From assembly GCA_002279765.1 (NCBI GenBank), contig NCCR01000063.1, forward strand, positions 1 to 44,902: a stretch of 44,902 nucleotides of DNA. Reading direction: 5' to 3'. The notes under the pieces are model-generated. The model was not told the origin of the DNA. It made no database searches and saw only the letters and a program-made list of their open reading frames with translations. The translations under genes and the position numbers were made by a program. The number at the start of each line of letters is the position of its first letter. Positions within the stretch are counted from its first letter, which is position 1. The stretch is from Verrucomicrobia bacterium 12-59-8 (GTDB lineage: Bacteria > Verrucomicrobiota > Verrucomicrobiae > Verrucomicrobiales > Verrucomicrobiaceae). Below are positions 25,001 to 33,765 of this stretch, piece after piece.

Positions 25001-25636
25001 ACCCAGGCGGTGCGTGACGAGAACCCTCGCGTGCGTCTGGAAGCCGTGGTGGCCTGTGCGCATGTGACCAAACCCGAGGCCGTGGAAGTGGCAGTGCAGG
25101 CGCTCGACCTGCCGACGGACAGATTCCTCGACTATGCCCTCAGGCAGGTGGTGAAGAGCCTGAAGCCGACGTTCCAGCCAGTCATGGCAAAGCTCACCTT
25201 CGGCGGCAACTCCAAGCATGCCGAGTATGTGCAGAAGATCGCCAGCGCCGCTGCCGTCGTCGATCATCCGGGCAAGCTGGTTTATGACGCGCTGTGTCTG
25301 AACTGCCATCAACCCGAGGGCAAGGGCCTGCCGGGCATCTATCCTTCGATCACAGGGAGCGACTGGGCGGCAGGAGATCCAGACCGCCTGATCAAAATGC
25401 TGACCCACGGTCTCAGTGGTCCGATTCGCGTGAATGGCGAGGAATTCAAGCAGCTTGCCCCCCTGCCAATGCCCCCCATGGGCCTGAATGACCAGCAGGT
25501 AGCCGATGTGCTGAGCTACGTGCGGGCCAATTTCAGCAACCAAGCTCCCGCCGTGACGCCTGAGCAGGTGAAAACCGTGCGTGCGGCCATCGAGGACCGC
25601 ATGGTACCCTGGACGGCGGACGAGCTGGTCAAGTAG
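22046..25636 (+). CDS. PVC-type fusion: DUF1080, SGNH-like, beta-propeller, HEAT-like repeats and cytochrome c
   Basis: A 1,196-residue exported protein (signal peptide LLALFSLLISAAA). Domains: DUF1080/3-keto-glycoside hydrolase-like lectin fold (~20-210; SLFDGKTLKGWEG); an SGNH/GDSL-like domain (~225-435), with the final DGLHLNAHG of the Asp-His pair but AGQENL where the nucleophile Ser would lie; a propeller (~535-890; CWDERGRLYVAC, LEDTDGDGKADKST, NSICHGPDGALWFTQG); helical HEAT-like repeats (~895-1070); and a class I cytochrome c (~1075-1165) with haem site CLNCH (1084-1088) and a likely axial Met in PMPPMG. The layout matches PVC-type haem-binding dehydrogenases, thought to oxidise or degrade sugars or glycans in the periplasm and pass electrons to the haem. 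The substrate is unknown. It is divergent from the M28 gene by about 100 bp. Confidence 0.9.
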   Translation: MRTLPLLALFSLLISAAAEPVSLFDGKTLKGWEGETTQVWRVENGVIVGGSLEGNPQNEFLTAKKVYRNFILRLEYKLEGTEGFVNGGVQFRSVRIPQPPNEMSGYQADIGAGYSGCLYDESRRKKMLLQPAKELIEKAEKPGEWNSYEIRAEEQRIQLFVNKVRTVDYTEREPGIDLKGLIALQIHGKCKAQISYRNITIEALPDAMVPEEKDVLNRFGNPGAAVAKHEPFKDGKFVLEQDEVIVMAGQENLVREQKVGDFEAVFGMAYAAKQPSFRSMAWEGDTVYEQWRDLNFGDWKAQLDAAGGSIVIAQFGQTESFDGVKRLAEFKSAYHRLLDQFSAQTPRLVLVSPMPFEKPTASHAPDLTQRNADVKAYAEAVREVAKQRGAVFVDLFTPLSLTAAKARITDDGLHLNAHGLRVVAQQIAQQLGASSSDADDLTALKAAIVEKNRLWFDCWRPANWSFVYGDRVTQMFGKPAKDAPSLRESFEERKPLVAKLDARIHALTKGEKVKDESKPEAHVATETVLTPEQQMASFTVAEGYEMNLFASEVEGVAKPTQFCWDERGRLYVACSPTYPQTRLGIKPSDFILVLEDTDGDGKADKSTRFAEGLTMVQGVEVGAGGVYVCDFDQIVHLKDTNGDGKADVTSVLLSGFGIGDTHQLANSICHGPDGALWFTQGLHAFSRVETAWGLAKLEKAGVWKLNPRTQKMAAYFNGGKAGHNCWGVAFDDYNQVFHKSGDRPVGYYSLPGLVALADPDEYHPTGALFDSNPKTNSLEFIGTKALPDDIQGCALIGGYFGNVVELHRLENDGSGFKSMQLPKLVKSSDTSFRPVDVSIGPDGAMYLCDWFNPVIGHYQASYADPRRDRSHGRIWRITAKGRAPVKQPKLAEMKPAELLEHLKSPERWTRYQAKRLLFDAPTEEVLKAADEFIAQNDDEHLLMEVCGVFESHESPREGLVKRLLKAKDARVRAYGARATDSLELLTQAVRDENPRVRLEAVVACAHVTKPEAVEVAVQALDLPTDRFLDYALRQVVKSLKPTFQPVMAKLTFGGNSKHAEYVQKIASAAAVVDHPGKLVYDALCLNCHQPEGKGLPGIYPSITGSDWAAGDPDRLIKMLTHGLSGPIRVNGEEFKQLAPLPMPPMGLNDQQVADVLSYVRANFSNQAPAVTPEQVKTVRAAIEDRMVPWTADELVK

Positions 25637-25692
25637 GAGAGGACAAAAGGTTTCGTAGCTAGCATTGAACTTGCTTCAATCTGCGGCATCGA

Positions 25693-26001
25693 ATGAGCGT
25701 GCCTTCTTATGCCCCCAAAAAGACCCGCCGCTGGTGGAGATGGATCAAACGACTCCTGCTGGCTGGCCTTGTGCTGCTGGTGCTGGCCGTCGTTTTCCAT
25801 GCGCCGTTGCTGCGCTGGGCGGTCGGCTACGGCGGCCCCCTTGGGGCCGAGATGGCGGGGATCAAGCTCAAGTGGCAGGTGGACGGCTCTGTACTGAGTG
25901 ATTTAAAGCTCGACCACATCGAAGCCAGTGGCTCGCTGGTGGAGCATGCGACAATTGGCAAAATCGAAGTGAACTACGATGCTTCAACATCGACATCGTG
26001 A
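25693..26001 (+). pseudogene. N-terminal membrane anchor of the TamB-like gene, separated by a frameshift
   Basis: This frame encodes the start of the TamB-like protein: a basic cytoplasmic end (KKTRRWWRWIKR), one membrane helix (LLLAGLVLLVLAVVFHAPLL) and the first beta strands (KLKWQVDGSVLSDLKLDHIE). It reaches KIEVNYDA and then falls out of frame, ending at a TGA at 25999-26001. The next frame reads FNIDIVKSVVVKDADVA immediately upstream of its GTG, so the natural sequence would be VNYDA-FNIDIVKS, restored by adding one base (TT to TTT) near 25983. A 6 bp inverted repeat, ATTGAA-cttgc-TTCAAT (25664-25680), lies just upstream of the ATG. Confidence 0.8.
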
Positions 26002-29000
26002 AGAGCGTGGTGGTGAAAGACGCGGATGTGGCGCTGGATCTGCGCAAGCTGGCGAAGGATGAAAAGGTCGTGATGAAAGTGAAGCAGTCTTCCTCTGGCA
26101 AACCACCGCCGCTGGTATGGCCGAAGGTGATCGACATCGAGAACGTGAGTGCCGAAGTGACGCTGGCAGACGGGAGCAAGGTCACGGTGCGTGGTCTGAG
26201 CCTGCGGGTGGGCGAAGGCATGCCGGGGATTTTTGAACTCGCCGAGTTCAAGATGGAGCCCGGTGATCTGCGTGTCGCAAATGTGAAGGCGCAGGTGCAA
26301 TGGGGCGAGCGCACACTGACCATCGCAGGCCTCGATCTGCCGTATGGAGGCAAGGTGAAGTCACTCGCGGTAGATTTGAGCGAATGGGACAAGGATGTGG
26401 CCAGCGTAAAACTCGATGCTGGCATGGGCCAAGCCGCCGTGGTCGTCGAAGCGCTGGCGCGTGGCATTTTTGGCGGCGAGATGCAGATGAAGGCCGATGT
26501 GCGTGTGCGAGATCTGGCATCGGCCGAATTGCAGGCCTTGAAGTTGCCGGAGGGCGTCGCGTTCGGGCCGGTGAGTGTGGATTTGCACGCCGAGGGTAAT
26601 CCGCTGAAACCGACAACGCTGTCGGCGGATGGCAGGATCAGCATTCCAGATGTGCGGGCTGCGGGGGCCATGCTGGACTCGATCACCACCACGCTGGAGG
26701 TCAAAAATGGGGTGGCTCGTGTGCAAGAATTAAAGGTTCTGCGCGGCGACAACGAAGTGTTGGCAGAGCTGGAGGCGAAGCTGGCGGAGGATGTGATGAA
26801 ATCCCCCTGGACGGCCAATCTGAAGGCGAAGATCGCCGATGTGACGCAGCTGCTGGCGAATCCGCCACCGGCACGCGGCTTGATCGAACTGACGGCTGAT
26901 GCCACGGGAATCGGTGCCACTCCGACGAAGGTCGCGGTGCAGGTGAACGGCGCAGAGATGGGCTTTGAAAGCTACCGGCTGCCCAGGCTGGCCGTAGAGG
27001 TGAGTCTGGATGGCAAGGCAGCCAAGGTGAGCGTGCCTGCACTGATGCTGGGTGCAGGAAATCGCGTGGATCTGAATGCGACGATGACGATGGATGATGC
27101 AATGCCCGTGAATGCGCAGTGGCAGATCCAAATTGATGACCCGACGACTTTGATGCAAACACTGGGGCTGCCGCCGCAGGATAAACCGGTGATAGCAAAA
27201 ATCGCCACATCGGGCAAAGCTGCCTTCAAGGTGAATGATCTGATGAATCTGGATGCCGATGTCGATTTGAGCCTGAAGGAAGGGCGGTATGGCGATGCGC
27301 CGCTGCCGCTGATCGAGATGAAGGTGAATGTTGCTAAAGGTATGGCAATCCTGCAGCCTTTCCGCATCGTGGTGGACGATAAGAACCGCATCGAACTGAA
27401 GGGCAACGTCAAGCTGCAGGCTCCCTGGGGTTTTGATCTGAATGGAGACGTAGCGCTGCCTCAGCTCATGAGTTTGAACCCGCTGCTGGCAGCCGTGAAA
27501 GCGCCTGCCATTGAGTCGGGAAGCCTTGGGGTGAAGCTGAATGTTAGCGGAGACGCTAGCCCGTGGCGAGGTGAAGGCCGCGTCGAGATGCAGGCGGCGA
27601 AGGTGAAGGTGGCGGGCATGCCGGAGGCGGCTGATGTGGATTTGAAGACGACGTTTGCCGGCACCACGGCGCAGATCGAGACGTTGCAGGCTTTGCTGGG
27701 ACCGTGGAAGCTGCTCACCAAGGGCGCGGTGACGGACAAAGAGGCCCATTTGAGCGAGCTAAGTTTGTGGCAAAAAGACCGTCAGTTGATGAGCGGGCAT
27801 GCACGTGCGCCGTTTGATGTAATGCAGACCGGCGTGGCGAATGGTGTCCCGCTGGATGTGGTGCTGAATGCACATGAGCTACCGATTCATGACATCGCAG
27901 AGGCGGCCGGTGTGAAGAGTGTTCCTCCAGGATTGCTGAGCGTGGATGTGAAGATCGGTGGTCGGCTGGACACGATGGATGCCTCGGTGAAGGTGGGTTT
28001 GAAGGAACTGAAAGCTCCCGGACTGCCGAAGTCGTTTCAACCGGCCATCGTTGATGTGCTGATGACGCTGAAGGCGGATCAACTGGGACTCGATGTGAAG
28101 GTGGTGCAGGCACCGATGCAGCCTTTGACGTTGAAGGCGGCAGTGCCGGTGGTGCTGACGAAACTGATCAAGGAGCCTGCACTCGCGATGGATCTGCCTT
28201 TGAAGGCCACGCTGGACCTGCCGGAGAGCGATCTGAGTTTTGCGCGTGAGTTTGCCCCTGATGTGGTGCGGTCGGTTCCGGCCAAATTGAAACTGCATGC
28301 AAGCGTGGGCGGCACAGTGAAAGCACCGCTGCTTGATTCGGCACTCGATCTGAATGCGCCGGAGATCGACTTCGTGAGCGCGGACATGCCGAGCGTGCAT
28401 AATCTGCGCGTGAAGGTGCATTCCCATGACCGCAAGGTGACTCTGGAAGACATCTCGGTGATGCTGGCCGGCGGCAAGGTTCGGCTGGGCGGAACGCTGG
28501 ATGCCGCAAACCTTGAGGACCCGAAGTTTGACCTGAAAGTGGAGGCGCTTGAAGCCCTGGTGATGCGGAATCCGACTTCAAGTGTGCGTGCAAACGCAGA
28601 CATCGCCTGCGTGGGCAGCCTGAAGGCAGCGCGTGTGAGCGGCACAGTAGAGGCCGTGCGTGGCCGCATTTTTCAGGAGGTGGACCTGCTGCCAAATGTC
28701 ATGGGCATGATCCAGCAGGGCGAAAAACTGCCACCGCCACCACCTTCGACCTCAAAGATTGAGCAAAAATTGACTCTGCCGCCCATGCTCAAGGATTGGA
28801 CGTTTGATCTCAATGTTCGGACACGTGATCCTGTGGTGATCGCGGGGAATCTGATGAACGGGGCCATCTCGGCAGACATCGCGCTCGGCGGCACAGGTGC
28901 AGCACCACGAGTGACGGGTTTCGCCAATGTGGACCGCATGGTGCTAAAGCTGCCGTTCAGCCTGTTGAAAATCACCAAGGGAGTGGTGACGATGAATCCA

Positions 29001-29477
29001 GACAATCCATTCACCCCCAAGCTTGATGTGCGTGGTGAATCGCGCGTGGGGAGCAATGACATCACCCTGTATGTCTATGGCGATGCCTCGAATCCTAAAA
29101 CACGCTTTACCAGCACGCCGCCGCTGTCCGAGGCTGACATCGTGACACTGCTGGGCACGGGGATGACGCTGGGCGGTGACAATGCCCAGATGGCGAGCGA
29201 AGCGATGACGCGCGCCGCCTTTATCGTTATCGCCGAGACCTACCGGAAAATCTTCCACAAGAAAAAGACGGTGAGCGCCGAGCCGCCACGGCTGCACACG
29301 ACGTTCAACCCTTCAGGGGCAGACCGTACGAACGACAGCATGCAGGCAATGTATGAGATCACGCCCAAAGTAAGGTTTATCGGCCGCTTTTCGCAGACGG
29401 GCCGCATGAAGGCGCTTCTGGGCTATGTGCTGCGTTTTGGCAAGGCCGCGAGAGCGATGGATGAAGACCCCCAATGA
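25998..29477 (+). CDS. TamB-like translocation and assembly protein (main part)
   Basis: A chain of up to 1,159 residues, in-frame with the true gene from about 25983; the formal GTG at 25998 is probably internal. It is nearly all amphipathic beta strands of the AsmA/TamB kind, e.g. LDLPYGGKVKSLAVDLSEWD and VRGLSLRVGEGMPGIF. It ends in a TamB C-terminal domain: FDLNVRTRDPVVIAGNLMNG, ADIALGGTGAAPRVTGFANV, LLKITKGVVTMNPDNPFTPK and LSEADIVTLLGTGMTLGG. TamB-like proteins span the periplasm as a beta-taco and are linked to outer-membrane protein insertion and lipid transport. The partner TamA-like barrel gene overlaps this one by 4 nt (ATGA). The N-terminal anchor lies in another frame (25693-26001), owing to one missing base. 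Confidence 0.88.
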   Translation: MKSVVVKDADVALDLRKLAKDEKVVMKVKQSSSGKPPPLVWPKVIDIENVSAEVTLADGSKVTVRGLSLRVGEGMPGIFELAEFKMEPGDLRVANVKAQVQWGERTLTIAGLDLPYGGKVKSLAVDLSEWDKDVASVKLDAGMGQAAVVVEALARGIFGGEMQMKADVRVRDLASAELQALKLPEGVAFGPVSVDLHAEGNPLKPTTLSADGRISIPDVRAAGAMLDSITTTLEVKNGVARVQELKVLRGDNEVLAELEAKLAEDVMKSPWTANLKAKIADVTQLLANPPPARGLIELTADATGIGATPTKVAVQVNGAEMGFESYRLPRLAVEVSLDGKAAKVSVPALMLGAGNRVDLNATMTMDDAMPVNAQWQIQIDDPTTLMQTLGLPPQDKPVIAKIATSGKAAFKVNDLMNLDADVDLSLKEGRYGDAPLPLIEMKVNVAKGMAILQPFRIVVDDKNRIELKGNVKLQAPWGFDLNGDVALPQLMSLNPLLAAVKAPAIESGSLGVKLNVSGDASPWRGEGRVEMQAAKVKVAGMPEAADVDLKTTFAGTTAQIETLQALLGPWKLLTKGAVTDKEAHLSELSLWQKDRQLMSGHARAPFDVMQTGVANGVPLDVVLNAHELPIHDIAEAAGVKSVPPGLLSVDVKIGGRLDTMDASVKVGLKELKAPGLPKSFQPAIVDVLMTLKADQLGLDVKVVQAPMQPLTLKAAVPVVLTKLIKEPALAMDLPLKATLDLPESDLSFAREFAPDVVRSVPAKLKLHASVGGTVKAPLLDSALDLNAPEIDFVSADMPSVHNLRVKVHSHDRKVTLEDISVMLAGGKVRLGGTLDAANLEDPKFDLKVEALEALVMRNPTSSVRANADIACVGSLKAARVSGTVEAVRGRIFQEVDLLPNVMGMIQQGEKLPPPPPSTSKIEQKLTLPPMLKDWTFDLNVRTRDPVVIAGNLMNGAISADIALGGTGAAPRVTGFANVDRMVLKLPFSLLKITKGVVTMNPDNPFTPKLDVRGESRVGSNDITLYVYGDASNPKTRFTSTPPLSEADIVTLLGTGMTLGGDNAQMASEAMTRAAFIVIAETYRKIFHKKKTVSAEPPRLHTTFNPSGADRTNDSMQAMYEITPKVRFIGRFSQTGRMKALLGYVLRFGKAARAMDEDPQ

Positions 29478-31546
29478 TGAATGATGCAACCAGCCTGATG
29501 AACGCCAGCCGGTTGCGATGCAGCCGGCTGATCCTGCTGACGCTGTTTTGCCTGATGGTGGGCGCGTGGGCGCATGAGGTGCATTTCGGCCAGACGACGG
29601 TTCATGTAGATGGTGTGGAAGAAGCGCAGTGGGAAGACCTGCGCTCCATGCTGATGGACCAGCTCACGCTGAATGGCAGCGGCCCGGCGGGGGAGCCGCT
29701 GGCGGATGACCTGGCGTTTTTTGTGCGTCAGCATTTCATCCGTGAAGGATGGCCGGATGCGGAAACAGCTTGGAAAATGGAGCGGGGCGGGATTCATCTG
29801 ACCGTGAAACCGGGCAATGCCGTGCGCGTGGGAACGGTGACGCTGACAGGCGAAATGCCGCTGCCGGAGGAAGAACTGAAAAAGTATCTGATGAAGCCAA
29901 CGCTGGAGCGTGAGGATGTGGATAAAAAACTGCCGCAGTGGGTGGAGGCGGACATGCAGCAAGGCGCCGGGCTGGTGCAGCGGCGGTTGCGTGCCGAAGG
30001 TTATTTGAATGCGGAGACATTGCTGCTGCCTGCACCGGCCACCGGCGCGGACATGCGGCGTGATTTGACGCTGGAGATCAAGCCGGGTCCGAAGTTTATC
30101 TTTGGCCGGGCATCCATTACCGGATCGCCAACTGAGCTGGAGAAACTGACGCAGGCAGAAATGACGCAGGCGCGTGGGACGCCCTTCAATGAAGCGCGGG
30201 TGCAGCAGATACAGCAGCGGCTGGATTCGATCTGTGCCGAACATGGCTGGCTGCATGCGGCCACGACGGCGGACTACACGCTGGGGAAATCTGGTGGCAC
30301 GGTGGATGTGGTGTTTCGCGTGCAGGCCGGTGAGCGGGTGCGGATTTCCCGCATCACGACTCACGAAGCTTTCAGCCGTGGTGCCAAACGTGTGCTCCTG
30401 GCGAAATTCAAACCTCTGACTGGCCAGATTTACCAAGCAGAAGAAGCGGACTTTTTCTTCAAGAGAGCCCTGGACACCGGCATGTTTGCGCTGCTCGACA
30501 CCAAAGTGCTGCCTGAAAACGGCAATATGGCAGCAGGCAATCTCCGCATCACCGGCGAGGAGGCAAAACCTGTGACCGTGGGTTTTGAGCTGGGTTTTGA
30601 CACCTTCCTCGGTCCGCAGGCAGGTGTGACCTACAAGAACACGAACTGGCGAGACACGGGCAACACACTTGCGGCGGAGCTCAGCTACAGCATGGCGGGA
30701 CCGGTGGGCTTTGTGAGCGTGACCAATCCTGCGGTGTTTAATTCACAGCATTCGGCAACAACGCGTTTCGCACTGGAGCAGTTCAACCGCTTTGAATACG
30801 ACCGCATCGGTACGGCGCTGAGTTTGGATGTGGCAAGGCGGGTGGATCAGGCACTGAGCTATTCGGTGTTCATCGGCACCACCGCGAACACCGTCAGCTC
30901 CAAGATGCTCACGTTGAAACAAACCGGTCCCACCAACTACTCACTGATGAACCTGGGAGCGAACGTGATGTACGACGGGCGGGACAGCCCGGTCCTGCCA
31001 AAGAAGGGCTGGTATATCTCCGGCCGTATTGAAAGCTCCACCGACGCGTTGGGTTCTGGTGTCAGCTTTGTACGCTCAGATCTGCGTGGCGCTTGGTATA
31101 TCCCGATCACCAAGAAATTCCGTTTCGCCACAGGCGCTGAACTGGAGACGATTCAAGGAGCGTCGGCAGATAAAATCCCCATCGACAGCCGAGTGTTCAA
31201 TGGCGGGCCGTACAGCGTGCGTTCCTTCGGCCAGCGCAAGCTCGGCCCCGTGACTCCGGGCGGCACGCCGCTGGGCGGGACGTCGGCGCTGTTTGCCAGC
31301 GCCGAGTTTTCCTATGAGATCATGGCCAATTTTGAGTTTGCCGTCTTTGGGGACATCGGCAGTCTGGGACGTGGAAACAACTCCTCACCACTGTCGTATT
31401 CCTCGGACTTCCGCGAGGCCATTGGCGCAGGTTTGCGCTACCATCTGCCCTTTGGGCCGATCCGCATTGACTACGGGTACAATCCCAATCGCCGCGCCGG
31501 TGAACAGAGCGGGTTCCTACATGTAACGGTGGGGTTTGCGTTCTGA
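29474..31546 (+). CDS. TamA-like outer-membrane protein of the BamA/Omp85 family
   Basis: A 690-residue protein with an N-terminal signal peptide (LILLTLFCLMVGAWA). POTRA-like domains fill roughly residues 30-370, for example VRVGTVTLTGEMPLPEEEL, FIFGRASITGSP and RVRISRITTHEAF. A C-terminal 16-strand barrel follows: FELGFDTFLGPQAGVTYKN, NLGANVMYDGRDSPVLPKKG, FNGGPYSVRSFGQRKLG (the VRGF-like loop, here VRSF) and GLRYHLPFGPIRIDYGYNP. It ends in a terminal Phe, the usual outer-membrane barrel signal. Omp85 proteins insert or export outer-membrane proteins. The overlap with the TamB-like gene shows the pair works together; here tamB precedes tamA, the reverse of Escherichia coli. The stop is 1 bp from the convergent transporter gene. 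Confidence 0.9.
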   Translation: MMNDATSLMNASRLRCSRLILLTLFCLMVGAWAHEVHFGQTTVHVDGVEEAQWEDLRSMLMDQLTLNGSGPAGEPLADDLAFFVRQHFIREGWPDAETAWKMERGGIHLTVKPGNAVRVGTVTLTGEMPLPEEELKKYLMKPTLEREDVDKKLPQWVEADMQQGAGLVQRRLRAEGYLNAETLLLPAPATGADMRRDLTLEIKPGPKFIFGRASITGSPTELEKLTQAEMTQARGTPFNEARVQQIQQRLDSICAEHGWLHAATTADYTLGKSGGTVDVVFRVQAGERVRISRITTHEAFSRGAKRVLLAKFKPLTGQIYQAEEADFFFKRALDTGMFALLDTKVLPENGNMAAGNLRITGEEAKPVTVGFELGFDTFLGPQAGVTYKNTNWRDTGNTLAAELSYSMAGPVGFVSVTNPAVFNSQHSATTRFALEQFNRFEYDRIGTALSLDVARRVDQALSYSVFIGTTANTVSSKMLTLKQTGPTNYSLMNLGANVMYDGRDSPVLPKKGWYISGRIESSTDALGSGVSFVRSDLRGAWYIPITKKFRFATGAELETIQGASADKIPIDSRVFNGGPYSVRSFGQRKLGPVTPGGTPLGGTSALFASAEFSYEIMANFEFAVFGDIGSLGRGNNSSPLSYSSDFREAIGAGLRYHLPFGPIRIDYGYNPNRRAGEQSGFLHVTVGFAF

Positions 31547-31547
31547 G

Positions 31548-32453
31548 TCAGGTCCTTGCGGTTTTCTTGCTGAAGCCGCCCACGACCGTGTGGTAACTGC
31601 CCCAGAGCACGAGGATACCGCCCACCGCCTGCGCGAGCGTGAAGGGTTCTGCAAACAAGGTGATGCTGGAGAGCGAGATGACGACGGGCACCGTCATTTG
31701 GAAGGCTCCCCCCGCCGCGACAGAGAGGAAGCGGAAGCCCTCGGTCATCGCCAGTTGGCCGACGCTGGCGCACAACGCCGCAGCCGTGAGCAGCACCACG
31801 TCCATCGTGTTCAACGACGTGAAATGTGCAGCAGCAAGCGGCAGGGAAAGAAGGAGCGCGTAGATGCACTGCGATGAAAAGATAGTGGCGCTGGTTTCCG
31901 TGCGTGTGAGCTGACGGATCACGACAACGACCGCCGCAGCGAGAACAGCTCCGGTAAGCGCGATCATTTCGTGATGTCCAAACTGTGCCATCGTCCCCGG
32001 TGCCAGTCCCGTGAGCAGGCTCAAACCGGTCAGCGCCAAAAGGATGCCGCACAGCTTCACCAGCCCAAGCCGCTCATGCAAAACAAAAGCGGCCATGATG
32101 GCGGCAAAGATCGTCCAGGTGTTGCCGATGAGCGTGGCCTTGCCGGCCCCCAGCGGTCCGATGGTGGTGTAGTACGCCGCCGTGCCCAACGCGCCGAGCA
32201 CACCCCGCGAAGCCAGCAACCAGCTCTGAAACGAGCGGCGCAGTTTCAGCGAGCCTGAAGGGGCAAAGAGAATGACTGTCAAAAGCAGACCGACGACTGC
32301 ACGAAATGTCATCGACATCCACGGGTCAATATGGCGATGCGAGGCAAGGTCTTTCAGCAGCAGGGCATTGCCGGAAAAACAGGTGAGCGAAAGCAACATC
32401 GCCTGCGCGCCGCGCCGGGGATGATGTTGGAGTTGTGTATCAGGGGAGCTCAT
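31548..32453 (-). CDS. EamA/DMT-family transporter
   Basis: The 301-residue inner-membrane protein has about ten membrane helices in two EamA repeats, for example AMLLSLTCFSGNALLL, LLTVILFAP and LCGILLALTGLSLLTG in the first repeat and ALTGAVLAAAVVVVIRQLT to LTLAQAVGGILVLWGSYHTV in the second. DMT-family proteins export or import amino acids, nucleotides, sugars or drugs; the substrate cannot be told from sequence. The ATG at 32453 is preferred over 32489: a TATGAT hexamer (-10-like) on the minus strand overlaps the upstream ATG, which would place the transcript start after it. The gene stands alone, convergent with the TamA-like gene. Confidence 0.9.
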   Translation of the reverse strand: MSSPDTQLQHHPRRGAQAMLLSLTCFSGNALLLKDLASHRHIDPWMSMTFRAVVGLLLTVILFAPSGSLKLRRSFQSWLLASRGVLGALGTAAYYTTIGPLGAGKATLIGNTWTIFAAIMAAFVLHERLGLVKLCGILLALTGLSLLTGLAPGTMAQFGHHEMIALTGAVLAAAVVVVIRQLTRTETSATIFSSQCIYALLLSLPLAAAHFTSLNTMDVVLLTAAALCASVGQLAMTEGFRFLSVAAGGAFQMTVPVVISLSSITLFAEPFTLAQAVGGILVLWGSYHTVVGGFSKKTART

Positions 32454-32706
32454 GGAGGTACCGGTCTGAGGGCTACCTTCTGGCATCATATCTGATAATC
32501 TTGTCTCGTGATGATGAGCGCATTTCGCGCAGGTTCCTCAGACCATGGGGTCAGGCATGCCAAAGGGCGGGATGAGAAATGTGAAAGTGCAAATCTGATC
32601 TTCACCTCCCGTTTTTCGGATTATGTCGCAACAGTTGATTTCATCGCGAGTATTACACGAACCAATACAAGCAGTGACACTTAGCTGCTGTACCGCAGGT
32701 ATCCGC

Positions 32707-33691
32707 ATGAAAGCTCTTCCCCTGATATCCCTGTTGCTCGCTATCACTTCCGTGCTCACAGCGAAAGACACGCCGCCGGAAATGCCGCAGCAGGTCGCGA
32801 GTTTTGGCGCAGCAGGCATGCCTGATGGCTCCTTGTATTTTTACGGGGGTCACAGCGGTAAGCGCCATAAGTACAACCGTGACGATGTGAATGGTGGCTT
32901 GTTCCGCTGGAAGCAGCGCGCGGACAAGTGGGAGGCTCTGGCACAGGATGAACCTGCACAGGGGGCATCCCTCGTCGCAGTAAAGGATGGAGTGATTCGA
33001 ATCGGTGGCATGGCCGCACGCAACGCGAAGGGCGAGAAACAAGATCTGTGGTCGAGCGAGACTGCGGCACGTTCCCCTGCCGAAAATGCCACAGCGCCGT
33101 TCCAGCCATGACAGCATCGTCAGTGGTGACACTCTCTACGTCATCGGTGGCTGGCGGATGGAAGGTGATGCGGATTCCGTGTGGCATGACACCTATCTGA
33201 CGCTCGATTTGAATAAGGCTGAAGCGACATGGCAAAGTCACCCGCAGCCGTTCAAACGCCGCGCCCTTGCTGTGCAGACCGTCGGCACGAAGGTCTATGC
33301 CATCGGCGGCATGACCGATGACAATGAATTGAGCTGCGCTGTTTCGGTTCTCGATACGACGACAGGCTCGTGGAGCGATGGCCCTGTGCTGCCTGCTGAC
33401 AAGATCGGCGGGTTTGGGTTTGCCGCTATCTCGCAAGCCGGACGTCTGTTCGCCAGTGGACTGACGGGTCGGTTGCTTGAATTGCGCGGTGATGCCTGGG
33501 TGGCGGTCGCCAAGCTCGCCCATCCACGGTATTTCCATCGGTTGTTGAGCGGCGGAACTGGAAAGCTCATCGCCATCGGTGGCGAAAACCGAGAAGGCGA
33601 CAAACCCGCGCCGGAAGTCATGGTACTTCCAGCTGCAGACTCAGCCCCCCTGCCAGACGAACCGGCGAAACCGGCAGGCAAATCGTCCTAA
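32707..33691 (+). pseudogene. Secreted Kelch-repeat protein, frameshifted in the middle
   Basis: The first frame (32707-33111) starts with a signal peptide (LISLLLAITSVLTA) and holds the first Kelch blades (GSLYFYGGHSGKRHKYNRDD, VKDGVIRIGGMAARNAKGEK). It then runs into an early stop. The second frame continues the propeller from about 33075 to 33691: LPKMPQRRSSHDSIVSGDTL, YVIGGW, KVYAIGGMTDDNELS and KLIAIGGENREG. The break lies at 33055-33085. A few residues typical of a Kelch blade (dPxtgxW) are missing, so a short deletion of a length not divisible by three is likely. Kelch propellers usually bind proteins or glycans; the intact protein would be exported. As it stands no full-length product is made. 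Confidence 0.72.
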
Positions 33692-33765
33692 AGTCTGGCT
33701 GCACCTGTCCTTGAAAGTTATCGCCCTCGCTGGTTTTTGCGGCGGATTGATCCGGCCTCAGATTC

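Noticed and set aside
25664..25680. ATTGAA-cttgc-TTCAAT as a terminator after the cytochrome c fusion gene
   Set aside because: Stem of only 6 weak pairs with no T tract; mentioned in the TamB entry but not called.
25978..26001. Programmed frameshift in the TamB-like gene
   Set aside because: No slippery heptamer, stem or internal Shine-Dalgarno-like sequence is seen at the junction; a missing base is simpler.
26730..27749. 339-codon minus-strand open frame
   Set aside because: Antisense to the TamB-like gene, rich in His and Arg, with no recognisable domain.
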